From the NCBI GenBank assembly GCA_016928415.1, contig JAFGKU010000056.1, positions 1 to 64,000 on the forward strand: a stretch of DNA of 64,000 nucleotides, read 5' to 3'. Made by a program: the position numbers and the translations under genes. This DNA comes from Spirochaetales bacterium (GTDB lineage: Bacteria; Spirochaetota; Spirochaetia; SZUA-6; JAFGRV01). Shown piece by piece: positions 29,178 to 39,985 of this stretch. The notes under the pieces are model-generated. The model was not told the origin of the DNA. It worked only from the letters and a program-made list of their open reading frames with translations, and searched no databases. Position 1 is the stretch's first letter. Every line of letters begins with the position of its first letter.

Positions 29178-30554
29178 ATGGGTATACGCCTTCTTCTCAT
29201 CAATACGAATACGATGAAGCCGCCTATTGCGCCGATCGGACTGGAATACGTTGGTGAATACCTCGCCTCAGAAGGTATCGATGTGCGTACCTTTGATTTT
29301 TCATTCGAGGACGACCTCGAGGAAAAAATCGCCCTGATCAAACCGGACTTCGTCGGTCTCGGAATCAGGAACACGGATGACTGCACTTTTCCCGCTGCTT
29401 CGTTTTTTCTGCCGGAAATCCGCCGTATTATCGATAGAATCAAAAGGTCCACAAATGTACCGATCGTCTGCGGCGGTGTCGGGTTTTCCGTGATGCCGGA
29501 AGGGGTGCTTGATTTTCTGGACCTTAAATACGGGATACACGGTGACGGTGAAGAGAACCTTCTCGCCTTCATCCGAAACTATCCGGATGTGAAAGACATA
29601 CCGAATCTGGTCCGCCGGGAAGATGGCGGAATCGTCAATAATGAAACAAAATATTTTGACCTGGACAAGCTTGCGCCCCGGAGGAAACTCTTCAGGAACA
29701 GGGACTATTATGAACAGGGCGGCATGGGTTCCGTTGAAACCAAGCGGGGATGCGTCATGCAGTGCGTGTATTGCGCCGACCCATTAAGCAAGGGGCGCAA
29801 AATCCGGTTGAGACCTCCTGAAAGTGTGGCGGATGAAGTGTTAAGCCTGTCCGCGCAGGGCATTAATAAGCTTCATTTCTGCGACAGTGAATTCAACCTT
29901 CCCCGGGAGCACGCGGTGGCCGTGTGTAGAAAATTCATCAAAAAGGGTATACAGGCCAAAGCGGGATGGTATACCTATTGTTCTCCAAAGGGGTTTGACG
30001 GGGATCTTTCCGGTTTATTTAAAAAGGCGGGATGTCTGGGTATTAATTTCGGCGTGGACAGCGGCTCTGACCGGATTTTAAAGGCGCTTGGAAGGGATTA
30101 CACACGGGGGGAACTTTTATCAACGGGGAAAGCCTGCCGGGATGCGGGGCTCCCGTTCATGTTCGATCTCATGTTCGGAAGTCCCGGCGAGGATGAGAAG
30201 AGCATCACCGAAACCATGGAAACTATGAAAGAGATCCGGCCCGATGTGGTCGGATGCGCCGTTGGGGTAAGGATTTACCCGGGTACGGTTATTCATGATT
30301 TGATCAGAAAAAAATCGCCGGAGCTGTTCGTCGGCAATGATTCCTGTATTAAACCGGTTTTCTACCTGGAGCCGGGTGTCAAGGATACGGTTTTTCCCCT
30401 TATCAAGGATCTGGCCGCAGGGGATAAACGGTTCATTCTTTCCGCGGCCGTGGATGAACACAACTACAACTACAACCAGAACCAGGTACTGATCGATGAG
30501 ATTCGCACCGGTAAACGCGGAGCCTACTGGGACATACTCAGGCAGATTATGTAA
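29178..30554 (+). CDS. B12-binding domain radical SAM protein
   Basis: APIGLEYVGEYLASEGIDVRTFDF B12-type N-terminus; ETKRGCVMQCVYCADP CxxxCxxC. Confidence 0.88.
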   Translation: MGIRLLLINTNTMKPPIAPIGLEYVGEYLASEGIDVRTFDFSFEDDLEEKIALIKPDFVGLGIRNTDDCTFPAASFFLPEIRRIIDRIKRSTNVPIVCGGVGFSVMPEGVLDFLDLKYGIHGDGEENLLAFIRNYPDVKDIPNLVRREDGGIVNNETKYFDLDKLAPRRKLFRNRDYYEQGGMGSVETKRGCVMQCVYCADPLSKGRKIRLRPPESVADEVLSLSAQGINKLHFCDSEFNLPREHAVAVCRKFIKKGIQAKAGWYTYCSPKGFDGDLSGLFKKAGCLGINFGVDSGSDRILKALGRDYTRGELLSTGKACRDAGLPFMFDLMFGSPGEDEKSITETMETMKEIRPDVVGCAVGVRIYPGTVIHDLIRKKSPELFVGNDSCIKPVFYLEPGVKDTVFPLIKDLAAGDKRFILSAAVDEHNYNYNQNQVLIDEIRTGKRGAYWDILRQIM

Positions 30555-30643
30555 GGTTAGGGAAGGGACACATTCCGAAAGCGTTGTATAATTCCTCCTT
30601 TGTCCAGCTTGCTGTGAATAAGGTAATTTGTTAGTATGCAGGC

Positions 30644-31867
30644 ATGAACAGGAAAAACAGGATTATTTATGTCCTATGGATAATCGCCGTGACGGCTATT
30701 CTTTTCACAGGTCTTTACTTTCTGCCTTTTGAAGATGATAAATTAGGTTTCTGGGAATCCCTTTACGGCACTCTGCGGATGTTCGTTTTTGAGCGGGACC
30801 TTTCCATTTTTCCGAAATCCTGGCCTGTTATTCTCATATACTTTGCCGCCCCTTTATTGACTCTTTCCATCCTGGGTAAACTTGTATCTTACCTTTTCCG
30901 GCTGACGCCTTCTATCTGGTCGCGGTGGATGAAAAATCATGTCATTATTTGCGGGGCGGGCCGGTTGGGAAAAGTCATGGCACTGACAATAAAAAGACAC
31001 AAAGTGCCTGTTACGGTGATTGACAAAAATTATAACGATGATCTTGAAAACTGGGTGCATAAGTACCGCATACCCATAGTAAGCGGGGATTTTAATCTGC
31101 CTTCCGTCCTGAAAAGAGCCGGAATGCATAATGCACGGGCTTTGGTTTTTACCACGTCCGAGGACCTGGTAAACATAGATGCCGCTTTTTCGGCCTACGG
31201 ATCATTTAAAACACTGAAAGGCGAAATCCGGCTGTTCTGGACCCACATTTCGGACAACGCTTTAGCCAATACCCTGCGCAATACCGTGGAGACGGAGGGA
31301 AAAATCGGTATACGATTTTTCGATACATACCATATTGCCGCCAAACAGATCGTAAGAAAATATTTTGATGAAAAAATAAAAAACAGAATAAAGGAAATAG
31401 TTCTTGTCGGGTACGGCAAGCTCGGTACAGACCTCCTGGTACACTTGGCCCTTTCGTTAAAAGGCAGGAAACGTTACGTCATCCGCGTAATCGATAAACA
31501 GGACGTTTCATCCGAACTCAAGCGCCAGGCCGGGATGCTGGGAATATCCCGGCGCGTGGTTTTTCACAGGCAGGATATTCGCGACCTGGTACTGGATAAA
31601 AAAATGCCCAGGATTTTCTTCCTTTGCACGGACAGTGATCTGGGTAACCTGTCTCTTGCGCTTAATCTCTCTGAAACCTGTCCGGGAGACGATATTATCG
31701 TACGCATGGGACATTGGCCCATGCAGTCCGTTTCCGAATACCTGGGAGGGGACAAAGGTCTGGTTTTTGTCAATATTAATGATATCATTACGCAATGCCT
31801 TGAAGAAATACCCGGAATCCTGAATCCCGCCTCGGATAAAGATTTAAAACGTGTAAAAAAGACATGA
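30644..31867 (+). CDS. Membrane protein with two TrkA-N/RCK-like NAD-binding domains
   Basis: TM segments then [30 protein letters not shown] and [35 protein letters not shown]. Confidence 0.8.
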   Translation: MNRKNRIIYVLWIIAVTAILFTGLYFLPFEDDKLGFWESLYGTLRMFVFERDLSIFPKSWPVILIYFAAPLLTLSILGKLVSYLFRLTPSIWSRWMKNHVIICGAGRLGKVMALTIKRHKVPVTVIDKNYNDDLENWVHKYRIPIVSGDFNLPSVLKRAGMHNARALVFTTSEDLVNIDAAFSAYGSFKTLKGEIRLFWTHISDNALANTLRNTVETEGKIGIRFFDTYHIAAKQIVRKYFDEKIKNRIKEIVLVGYGKLGTDLLVHLALSLKGRKRYVIRVIDKQDVSSELKRQAGMLGISRRVVFHRQDIRDLVLDKKMPRIFFLCTDSDLGNLSLALNLSETCPGDDIIVRMGHWPMQSVSEYLGGDKGLVFVNINDIITQCLEEIPGILNPASDKDLKRVKKT

Positions 31868-34800
31868 AAATCAAAATCACCGGTGCTTCTGAACATAACC
31901 TCAAAAACATCGATGTTGAAATCAATGACGGGCTTACCGTTGTGACGGGCGTTTCGGGATCCGGGAAATCTTCCCTGGTTTTCGATACACTCTATCATGA
32001 ATCGAGACGCCAATTTACGGATATTTTCTCTCCCTCTAAAACTGATTCAAGAATGCAGCCGGCAAGGGTCGAATCCATAACAGGCGCTCCCGTTGCTTTG
32101 GCCGTCGGGCAGAACCTGTTGAACCGGAATCCCAATTCAACGGTGGCGACTGCATCCGGCCTTCACCCGTTTCTAAGACTGCTCTATTCCCGTTTTGGAG
32201 AACAGTCCTGTACTGTATGCGGTTCGACGCTAAGGAAAAGACCGAAGGATGAAATAATCCAGTCCATTGTTGCCATATCAAAAAATCATCCTGTTTCGAT
32301 TTTTATACGCCTGCTTGACCGTGTGCCTGGAAGCCATACAACACTGCTGTCCTCCCTCGTTGAAGAATTTCCCGTAAGAAATATCCGTGTAGACGGTAAA
32401 CAATTAAAAAGCAATAAAATTTCCCCTTTATCACCGGGAGAAGAACATACAATAGATATTTTTCTTTTTAAAAAGCAAAGGAATATAACAGCCGTGTTTG
32501 TCCGGAAACATTTAGAGACGGCACAATCTCTCGGAATGTATTCCCTGTATGTGAGCATCGCCTCGGGTGAGGAAGCCTATACTTGGGCCGATGCTTGTGT
32601 AAACTGCGGAACATGGTATCATCCGGTCAGCAGTACGGATTTTAATCAGCATTGCCCCCATTGCTCCGGAAATGGATGCGTGAACTGCCGTCAAACCGGG
32701 TTATTGCCTCGGGCGGCGTCGGTGAAATGGTTTGATAAGGATTTCAAGGATATACAGGAATTGTCCGTCGCGTCCTTTTCACGCTTTATGAAAAAGCATC
32801 CTTTGTCGGCCATGGCTTCTCGATTAGGCATGGAAATCAACAAAAGGGTCGCCGCTTTATGCAGCGTTGGCCTGGGATACGTGGATTTGAACAGGCCGGT
32901 TCCGTCCCTGTCCCGCGGGGAAGCGCAGCGTTTGAGAATCGCCGTGATCCTGACAGGCAACCTCGAAGATATGCTCCACATACTGGATGAACCTTCCATC
33001 GGTCAGCATCCTGAAAACATGGGGAATCTTATAAAGGTATTTCGAAGTTTGAAGGGACCGACCGTTTTTGTTGAACATGACCGAATAGCGGCATCCCTGG
33101 CCGACAGGGCCCTGGATATGGGTCCGGGTGCCGGTAAAGAGGGGGGCAGATTGTTGTCAGCCGCACCGCCGGAATCATTATGGAAGGCGGATTCGTTGAC
33201 CGGAAAATATTTCAGTTATCGTACCTCCGTTTCAATACCAGGGTACAGGCAGGCACCGGAAAAATTTCTCGAGTTCAGGGGAATAAAGGCGCGCAATCTA
33301 AAGAATATCGATATTCACATTCCCCTGGGAAGGATAACGGTAATTACAGGTGTCTCCGGCTCTGGAAAGAGCACACTTTTAGAGGAAGTGATCATTCCCA
33401 CGCTTGAACAAAATAAGCCGGTTTACTGCCGGCAATTCAGGGGAAAGGCCTCCAAACCCCTGTTTGTCGATCAAAGCCCGATCGGCAGAAATCCCCGTTC
33501 CACGCCCCTCACATACACGGGCCTGGCCGGAACGATCCGCGATTTTTTTTCCCTGAAAACGGGATTAACTCCGTCCCTGTTTTCACCCAATACACGGGAA
33601 GGCGGCTGTCCCGTCTGCAAGGGACTGGGCGCCCTGGAGGTTAAAATGCATTATCTCCCGCCGGAATGGGTGGAATGCGAAGATTGCGGCGGGAAGAAAT
33701 TTTCTTCAGCTGCTCTCAAGGCGCGTGTCCGGCTGGGTGATGGTGATTTCTCGATTGCCGATGTGTATGCCTGGAGCGTCGCAAAAGCCTGGCAAATTTT
33801 TATTGAAAAAAAGGCCTTGCCTGATAAATTGCGGAAAAAGGCATTACCTGTGCTCCGCGCCCTGCTTGATATAGGTCTGGGATACCTGGAACTGGGGCAA
33901 ACATCACCGACATTATCGGGTGGTGAAGCGCAGAGAATAAAGCTTTCAAAATTCCTGGGCTCTTTGAAAATTTCCTCACAGCTGCTTACTAATGATGAGC
34001 TGTATCTCATCATTGACGAACCGTCTTCCGGGCTCCATCCCGCGGATATCTCCGGCCTGCTTGTTATCCTTGACCGGATGGTGAGAAAAGGGGTGACGGT
34101 TATCATTGTTGAACATGATACGGATATAATCAGGGCGGCTGACTGGGTGGTTGACCTGGGGCCGGGCGCCGGTGAAGAAGGCGGACAACTGATTTATGAA
34201 GGCCCTTTCGCGGGACTCATGGACAATAAAAAATCCTTGACCGGGTCAGCAATCAGGAATGAAAAGCAAATCAAGCCGAAGGGGAAGAGAACTGGAAAGA
34301 ATGTATTTAAATCTTCCCATCATATTGAAATAAAAAAAGCTTATGCCAATAACCTGAAAAACATAACCGTTAACCTTCAGAAAGGGGGCTTAACGGTGAT
34401 AACCGGCGTGTCCGGTTCCGGCAAATCTTCATTGGTTCGTGATATCCTGGAAACGGAGGCCAGGAAAAGATTCTATGAATCTTTGTCCATGTACGAGCGT
34501 CAAGGAGTCAAGGAAGGACCGGAAATATCGGCTGAAGAAGTCAGGGGAATCGGTGTCACCTTTTCGCTTATTCCTTCCAGGGCCAGGTTCAACAGGAGAC
34601 TGGATGTGGGAAAGGCAACCGGGATCATCTACCACCTGGCAAACCTTTTTGCCGTTAACGGAATCCGGCACTGCGTGGAATGCGGCAGCAGAATGTCCAG
34701 GGGGGAGGATTGGGTCTGCCCCAAATGCCATGCTCATCTTCCCGTCCTCAGGCCGGAAAATTTTCACCCCACAAATTACGAAGCTGCCTGCCCCCGCTGC

Positions 34801-36798
34801 CATGGAATCGGTTCTCTCCAGGTCCCCGCCCCGGAGAAACTGATCATCAGCCCGGAAAAACCCTTGTGCGGCGGCGCCATGTATTCACCGGGATTTTTCC
34901 CTTACGGTTATCTATGTAAACCGTATAACGGCGGATACGACGTGTTGCAGGGACTTGCCCGAAAATACGGATTTGATCCTCATGAAACGGGATGGAACGA
35001 TATGCCTGAAAAAGCCAGGAAGGCCTTTCTATTCGGCGACTCCGAACCGTTTGACGTTGTATTCAGGAATAAAAAAGGCCAGGAACGCAAGGTAAAAATA
35101 AAGTACAAGGGTTTTTATGAACAATACCTTGGCCAATGGGATGTCGGGGGTACTTTTACCGATACCAGTCCCTGCCCTGTATGCAAGGGGTCTCGTCTTA
35201 GGAAAGAATACGATATTGTTACGTTATACGGCACCACCCTGTTTCAAATGCGCCTGATGCCTGTGGGCGGCCTGGGAACCCTGGTCAGCCCGGTTAACAG
35301 CGGCCCCGGCCCGGGCCGTCCGCTGGGTTTCCATAGTGCCGGTGCGGAAAGGTCAGCCGAAACAATCAGGCGGAAAGCCGAATTCCTGGAAAACGTCGGC
35401 CTGGGTTACCTGCACATGGACAGGGTCTTTTCTACTTTGTCCGCCGGCGAATCCCAGCGGATCAGCCTTTCCGGGCTTTTGGGCAACGAGTTGACATCCC
35501 TTACCATTCTCATGGATGAACCTTCCCGGGGGCTCCATCCATCCGAAGTGACCGCTCTTGCTTCCGTTCTAAAGGGTATCGCTTCCCGCGGCAACACGGT
35601 AATATGTGTGGAGCATGACCGGGAAATAATCAGGAAAGCAGATTATATATACGAGATGGGTCCCGGGTCCGGATCAAAAGGCGGAAAAGTTGTCGCAAAG
35701 GGAACCATTGATAAAATAAAACAATCCCTGACACCAACGGGGAAATACTTCAGGAATGAAATAAATTGCCATCCGAAGAAAAAATACAGAAAAGCTGCCG
35801 GATTTTTAAGATTGGAGGGGGCCTGCGAAAATAATTTAAAAAACATCAATATCGATATTCCATTAGGAATTTTGACGGGAATTTGCGGTAAATCCGGTTC
35901 AGGAAAGAGTACGCTGATAATAGATACTTTAGGACGTATTTTATGTCCGAAAAAACATACCACTTCTGTCGCCTTTGAACCGATCGAACCCGGAAGTTAT
36001 TCAAGATTATCCGTTCCGCGCCCCAAAACAATCATTGTCGACCAATCGAAGGCCGGCATCAGCAGCCCATACAAATTTCTTGCACTCGACCAGGTGTTTC
36101 ATTCCATTTATGCTGAATCCGGGGACGCGGCGGCCCTCGGCCTGGATAAAAAAGATATAGAGCGGGGCTGCCAGGCATGCAGGGGCAGGGGATTTACCAC
36201 GATAAATATGGGGTTTCTTCCAGATGTCCACAATATATGCGAAGCCTGCGATGGCAGCGGTTATTCTGTTGAAATGCATTCCGTCAAGTTGCGGGCTTTA
36301 TCCATTCCATCACTTCTTCGCTTGACACTGGATGAAGTAGCCGGCATTTGGGCGGATGAACCTGAAATAATGCGGGTTTTAGAAATGCCCCTTCTTTTAG
36401 GCCTGGGTTACCTCGTATTAAACCAGCCGTGGTACAGCCTGTCAGGCGGAGAGTGTCAAAGACTTAAAATGGCATTGGAGCTGAATAAGAAGAAAGATGA
36501 TTCCGTATTGTTCATACTTGACGAACCGACCTATGGCCTCCATGCACGGGATGTATCGGTTCTTGTAAAAGCGCTCAACGCCCTTGTGGATTCCGGTAAT
36601 TCCGTCATCGCCGTGGAGCATAACCCCTTTCTCCTGTGTGCCTGTGACTGGCTTATCGAATTAGGTCCCGGCGGCGGCCCCGAAGGAGGGAAAGTGATTG
36701 CCACGGGTACACCGGCTGAAGTGGCAGGACTTCAAACTCCGATATCGTCCTATCTTGCTGAAGCGCTTTCCCTGAGAAAAAAGGGGGGCAGGAGATGA
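31864..36798 (+). CDS. Four-ATPase-module (duplicated, fused) UvrA-like ABC protein
   Basis: Four Walker A motifs ([36 protein letters not shown]), four signature motifs ([32 protein letters not shown]), multiple CxxC zinc motifs; 1644 aa. Confidence 0.9.
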   Translation: MKIKITGASEHNLKNIDVEINDGLTVVTGVSGSGKSSLVFDTLYHESRRQFTDIFSPSKTDSRMQPARVESITGAPVALAVGQNLLNRNPNSTVATASGLHPFLRLLYSRFGEQSCTVCGSTLRKRPKDEIIQSIVAISKNHPVSIFIRLLDRVPGSHTTLLSSLVEEFPVRNIRVDGKQLKSNKISPLSPGEEHTIDIFLFKKQRNITAVFVRKHLETAQSLGMYSLYVSIASGEEAYTWADACVNCGTWYHPVSSTDFNQHCPHCSGNGCVNCRQTGLLPRAASVKWFDKDFKDIQELSVASFSRFMKKHPLSAMASRLGMEINKRVAALCSVGLGYVDLNRPVPSLSRGEAQRLRIAVILTGNLEDMLHILDEPSIGQHPENMGNLIKVFRSLKGPTVFVEHDRIAASLADRALDMGPGAGKEGGRLLSAAPPESLWKADSLTGKYFSYRTSVSIPGYRQAPEKFLEFRGIKARNLKNIDIHIPLGRITVITGVSGSGKSTLLEEVIIPTLEQNKPVYCRQFRGKASKPLFVDQSPIGRNPRSTPLTYTGLAGTIRDFFSLKTGLTPSLFSPNTREGGCPVCKGLGALEVKMHYLPPEWVECEDCGGKKFSSAALKARVRLGDGDFSIADVYAWSVAKAWQIFIEKKALPDKLRKKALPVLRALLDIGLGYLELGQTSPTLSGGEAQRIKLSKFLGSLKISSQLLTNDELYLIIDEPSSGLHPADISGLLVILDRMVRKGVTVIIVEHDTDIIRAADWVVDLGPGAGEEGGQLIYEGPFAGLMDNKKSLTGSAIRNEKQIKPKGKRTGKNVFKSSHHIEIKKAYANNLKNITVNLQKGGLTVITGVSGSGKSSLVRDILETEARKRFYESLSMYERQGVKEGPEISAEEVRGIGVTFSLIPSRARFNRRLDVGKATGIIYHLANLFAVNGIRHCVECGSRMSRGEDWVCPKCHAHLPVLRPENFHPTNYEAACPRCHGIGSLQVPAPEKLIISPEKPLCGGAMYSPGFFPYGYLCKPYNGGYDVLQGLARKYGFDPHETGWNDMPEKARKAFLFGDSEPFDVVFRNKKGQERKVKIKYKGFYEQYLGQWDVGGTFTDTSPCPVCKGSRLRKEYDIVTLYGTTLFQMRLMPVGGLGTLVSPVNSGPGPGRPLGFHSAGAERSAETIRRKAEFLENVGLGYLHMDRVFSTLSAGESQRISLSGLLGNELTSLTILMDEPSRGLHPSEVTALASVLKGIASRGNTVICVEHDREIIRKADYIYEMGPGSGSKGGKVVAKGTIDKIKQSLTPTGKYFRNEINCHPKKKYRKAAGFLRLEGACENNLKNINIDIPLGILTGICGKSGSGKSTLIIDTLGRILCPKKHTTSVAFEPIEPGSYSRLSVPRPKTIIVDQSKAGISSPYKFLALDQVFHSIYAESGDAAALGLDKKDIERGCQACRGRGFTTINMGFLPDVHNICEACDGSGYSVEMHSVKLRALSIPSLLRLTLDEVAGIWADEPEIMRVLEMPLLLGLGYLVLNQPWYSLSGGECQRLKMALELNKKKDDSVLFILDEPTYGLHARDVSVLVKALNALVDSGNSVIAVEHNPFLLCACDWLIELGPGGGPEGGKVIATGTPAEVAGLQTPISSYLAEALSLRKKGGRR

Positions 36799-37841
36799 AT
36801 CCGGATGTATTTCTTCTGGCGGACAAATCCGCCTGTCTCCGCTATCTTGTACTGAAGACATTTTTTAATAAACCTGATTCCGACCCTGAGGTAAAAAAAT
36901 TAAAATCGTTGAGAAGAAATGATTCTATTTTTTACGAATTGACGGTGAATATCTTTGAAAAGAAAGATCCGCCCGGTAAAAGCAGGACCGTTAAAAAAAC
37001 CGGATCCAGTCTGTATGATACTTCGATTGCGCTTGCAAGATTAGGCTACCTGGGATTCGATAAATCGGAGCCGGAGGTACAGGCACTGGCCGGCCGCCTT
37101 TTTTCACGCCAGGAGAAGGACGGTACCTGGAAGCGTGACAGGGATTTGACGGATAAAATGGAAAATGAGGAGAAAACAAAAGGTAAAAAGAACAGTTCCC
37201 TGACAATATCCTTACCATTAAGGGGTCTTGCTGCCTGCGGGTATGCAACGGATCCCCGGTGCGAGAAAGCGTTTGACACCCTGTTGGGCTTACAGCTTGA
37301 AGACGGGGCATGGCCTGTTTACACTGTTAATGGTGTTAACGGATATATTGCCGGATACAGGAAAATGCCGCAATCCCGCTGGGGATGCCGTACCAATACG
37401 ACATTCGCTCTCCTTTGCCTTTCATTGCATCCTGAAAGACGTAAATCTTCTGAAGTGAAGAAGGCGCTTGATCTTTTATTGGGAAGGGAAACTAACGACC
37501 GCTATGCGCTTGGCGAGGAAACGGCCCGCATGATAGGTATTGAGCCTGCCCGCGGATTCTTGACTTATTTTGCCCGTTTCGATCTCTCCGTTGTTTTGAG
37601 ATTATGCGCCCGTATCGGCGCATCGCTCGATGATGCGCGTGTTAAAAAACAGGTGGACTTCCTGAATTCTCTGAGATCCGGCCATGGATTCTGGCAGAAC
37701 GATAAATATCCGCATGCTTCGCATTGGCTTACATATGACTTGAAAAAATCCTTGAACCGGATTGAGCAGAACAGGGACTGGATGCCACTGAGACCGAGAA
37801 CACCTTTTCAGGCTTATCCGAAGGTGGAAAAACGCTTTTGA
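36795..37841 (+). CDS. Prenyltransferase/terpene-cyclase-like alpha/alpha-toroid repeat protein
   Basis: LAGRLFSRQEKDGTWKR, LLGLQLEDGAWPVY, FLNSLRSGHGFWQ repeats; ATGA overlap with the UvrA-like gene. Confidence 0.65.
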   Translation: MNPDVFLLADKSACLRYLVLKTFFNKPDSDPEVKKLKSLRRNDSIFYELTVNIFEKKDPPGKSRTVKKTGSSLYDTSIALARLGYLGFDKSEPEVQALAGRLFSRQEKDGTWKRDRDLTDKMENEEKTKGKKNSSLTISLPLRGLAACGYATDPRCEKAFDTLLGLQLEDGAWPVYTVNGVNGYIAGYRKMPQSRWGCRTNTTFALLCLSLHPERRKSSEVKKALDLLLGRETNDRYALGEETARMIGIEPARGFLTYFARFDLSVVLRLCARIGASLDDARVKKQVDFLNSLRSGHGFWQNDKYPHASHWLTYDLKKSLNRIEQNRDWMPLRPRTPFQAYPKVEKRF

Positions 37842-37847
37842 ATATCC

Positions 37848-38954
37848 TTATATATAATTGAATACGTATGAATAAATATGGTTCAGATTTTTCTTTGAAA
37901 TTTTCTTGAAAACAATATGCATGGCTACCCCTTCCTGGGATTCCCGTTTGGCGCCCTGGACTTTGCCGATTGCCGTTATCGAGGTTTTCATCATGATATC
38001 GAATTCGAGTTTTATATAACTGCCTTTATTGTAATTCGTTTTGCTTATGATCCTGCAGCCACCCGCCGAGATATCCGAGACAACCCCTAAATGACGCCGT
38101 TCATCGTGCACGACTATCCGCTTCCTGGTATCGCGCTTGTTCTCGCTGGGTAATAACTCTACAGGGTAAAAAAAGCACGAATTGCCCAAGGGTTTCCTGT
38201 TAAAACGGCGCTGCTGAACCCGGTTCAGTTTCCGGGCATGCTGCAGACTGACCGTTGGCAGGCCCTGCGAATTTTCTGAACTTAAAACATGGGTGCGGAA
38301 TGAATAACCCGAATCATTGTCACGCCAGAAAAATACCTTGATATCCTGACCCCGGTGCACCAATGCGTTGAGGGTTGAGGTGGTGGGAAAGGAGCAAATA
38401 ATTCCATCACTCCTGTTCGTTATCACCTTTGAATGTACTTTCAATCCTTCTTTACTGGTTATAATTAATATCTGGCCCGTTTTTAAAAAATGTGTGGACC
38501 GGATTCCAATACCTCTTTTAAAATGCCGGTCTATGGTCTGCTTTATCTCGAAGACGGCATTAATGTAGTCTTCTTTGTATTTGTCTGTGGAGGACAGGTC
38601 CTGTTCAATGGAATAGATTCCGCTTTTAAGCATGTCATCAAGCGCCCGGGTATTCGAGAATATAAGCAGCGGGTGTTTGACTTTCGTCATGGATATTAAT
38701 TTTTCCAGAAGCTTTATTTGCTGTAACGAAAAACCGTAATTCACGGCCATCTTTTTAAACATGCTTTTATTGAATTTATTCCTGGAAGCCGCAGTGTTCG
38801 GCACGTTTCTGTTTTTTTGCAGACGGGTTGCAATAATTACAAACAGAATTAACCCAACAAGTATGGAAACGGTAATAATAATGGAAGTAGGATCAGGTTC
38901 GTTGATAAATCTGTATTGCGTTTGAAGGCAAATGCCCAAAACATTTTTAACCAT
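37848..38954 (-). CDS. PilZ domain protein with N-terminal TM, YcgR-like
   Basis: RKRIVVHDERRHLGVVSDISAGGCRIISKTNYNKGSYIKLEFD; start set at MVKNVLG, which removes the overlap with the neighbour. Confidence 0.75.
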   Translation of the reverse strand: MVKNVLGICLQTQYRFINEPDPTSIIITVSILVGLILFVIIATRLQKNRNVPNTAASRNKFNKSMFKKMAVNYGFSLQQIKLLEKLISMTKVKHPLLIFSNTRALDDMLKSGIYSIEQDLSSTDKYKEDYINAVFEIKQTIDRHFKRGIGIRSTHFLKTGQILIITSKEGLKVHSKVITNRSDGIICSFPTTSTLNALVHRGQDIKVFFWRDNDSGYSFRTHVLSSENSQGLPTVSLQHARKLNRVQQRRFNRKPLGNSCFFYPVELLPSENKRDTRKRIVVHDERRHLGVVSDISAGGCRIISKTNYNKGSYIKLEFDIMMKTSITAIGKVQGAKRESQEGVAMHIVFKKISKKNLNHIYSYVFNYI

Positions 38955-38973
38955 TTTTAAACAAATTCCCCTT

Positions 38974-39906
38974 TCAGGAACCCTCCTTGACTTTATTGAC
39001 GAAATTGCTTTCATAACTCAGGATAAACTCATTAAGTTTTGGAGCAATTTCATATTCCATCAGGTCACCGATCAGAACATAATCATTATTGTTGAAGGCT
39101 TCCACAAGCTGATTCAATATCAGATTAAGGCCGTTATAAAATTCGTTAAACGGCACGTCGGATATCTTCCATTCCTTTAAATCAATGGCTCCTGCTTTTT
39201 CAAGTTTGATCAAAACGGGCAGCAGTTCCTGCAGGTTATCGGAAAAGGCACTGATTGTTTCCATGGCCATCTTGTCCTTTCCCGTCTGCAGCTGAATGGA
39301 AACCTCCGTTATATTCTTCAGGGATGACTTTATTTTCGAGACAATATTGGCGAAAGCCCGGTATGGGTCCTGGGATTTTTCCAGTTCCAGGGTAATAAAA
39401 TCGATGATACCTTCAAGATATTCATTACCTTTCCTGAATTGTTCATCGTTCCATCTACTCAACATGTCAGGGGGCAACCCGTTAAAAAGATTTTTCACTT
39501 CCGCGGTAAGATTTATAAATTCGTCCTGGGGAAAATTTTTGGATATAAGGTCAAGACTTTGAATCATGAATGGATAGCCGCTGCTTAATTCGGACAGCTG
39601 GTTTTTGTCCTTTTCGGCAAGGCATTTTTTAAGGAGGGAGCAATAATTGATGACGGTTTCCATATTGTTTAAAAAAAGTTCGTTTGAAGGTTTTGTCGTA
39701 ACCTGGAGACTGTGAATCTCTTTGACGGGAATACTGTGCCATGACTCCAGCGGTTCCAGGAACAGGTCCTTTTCACCGAGTTTAAGTGAAGTTATTATAT
39801 GATCGGACAGGGAAATCCAGTTTTCAATACCGCGTATGACATCACCCAGAGATTTTTCGTTTTCCAGCGTGAATTCCAGCTTTTCATTATTCAATAATAT
39901 TTCCAT
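38974..39906 (-). CDS. Conserved-position protein of the fliD operon, function unknown
   Basis: 310 aa intact ORF directly downstream of fliD; mostly helical. Confidence 0.65.
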   Translation of the reverse strand: MEILLNNEKLEFTLENEKSLGDVIRGIENWISLSDHIITSLKLGEKDLFLEPLESWHSIPVKEIHSLQVTTKPSNELFLNNMETVINYCSLLKKCLAEKDKNQLSELSSGYPFMIQSLDLISKNFPQDEFINLTAEVKNLFNGLPPDMLSRWNDEQFRKGNEYLEGIIDFITLELEKSQDPYRAFANIVSKIKSSLKNITEVSIQLQTGKDKMAMETISAFSDNLQELLPVLIKLEKAGAIDLKEWKISDVPFNEFYNGLNLILNQLVEAFNNNDYVLIGDLMEYEIAPKLNEFILSYESNFVNKVKEGS

Positions 39907-39985
39907 AGGAAAAAAATCCTCCTCATATTATATTTCGGTCATAAATTAAAATTCTTAAGGCAAGCTTTTCCGCGCGGTGGTGTGC

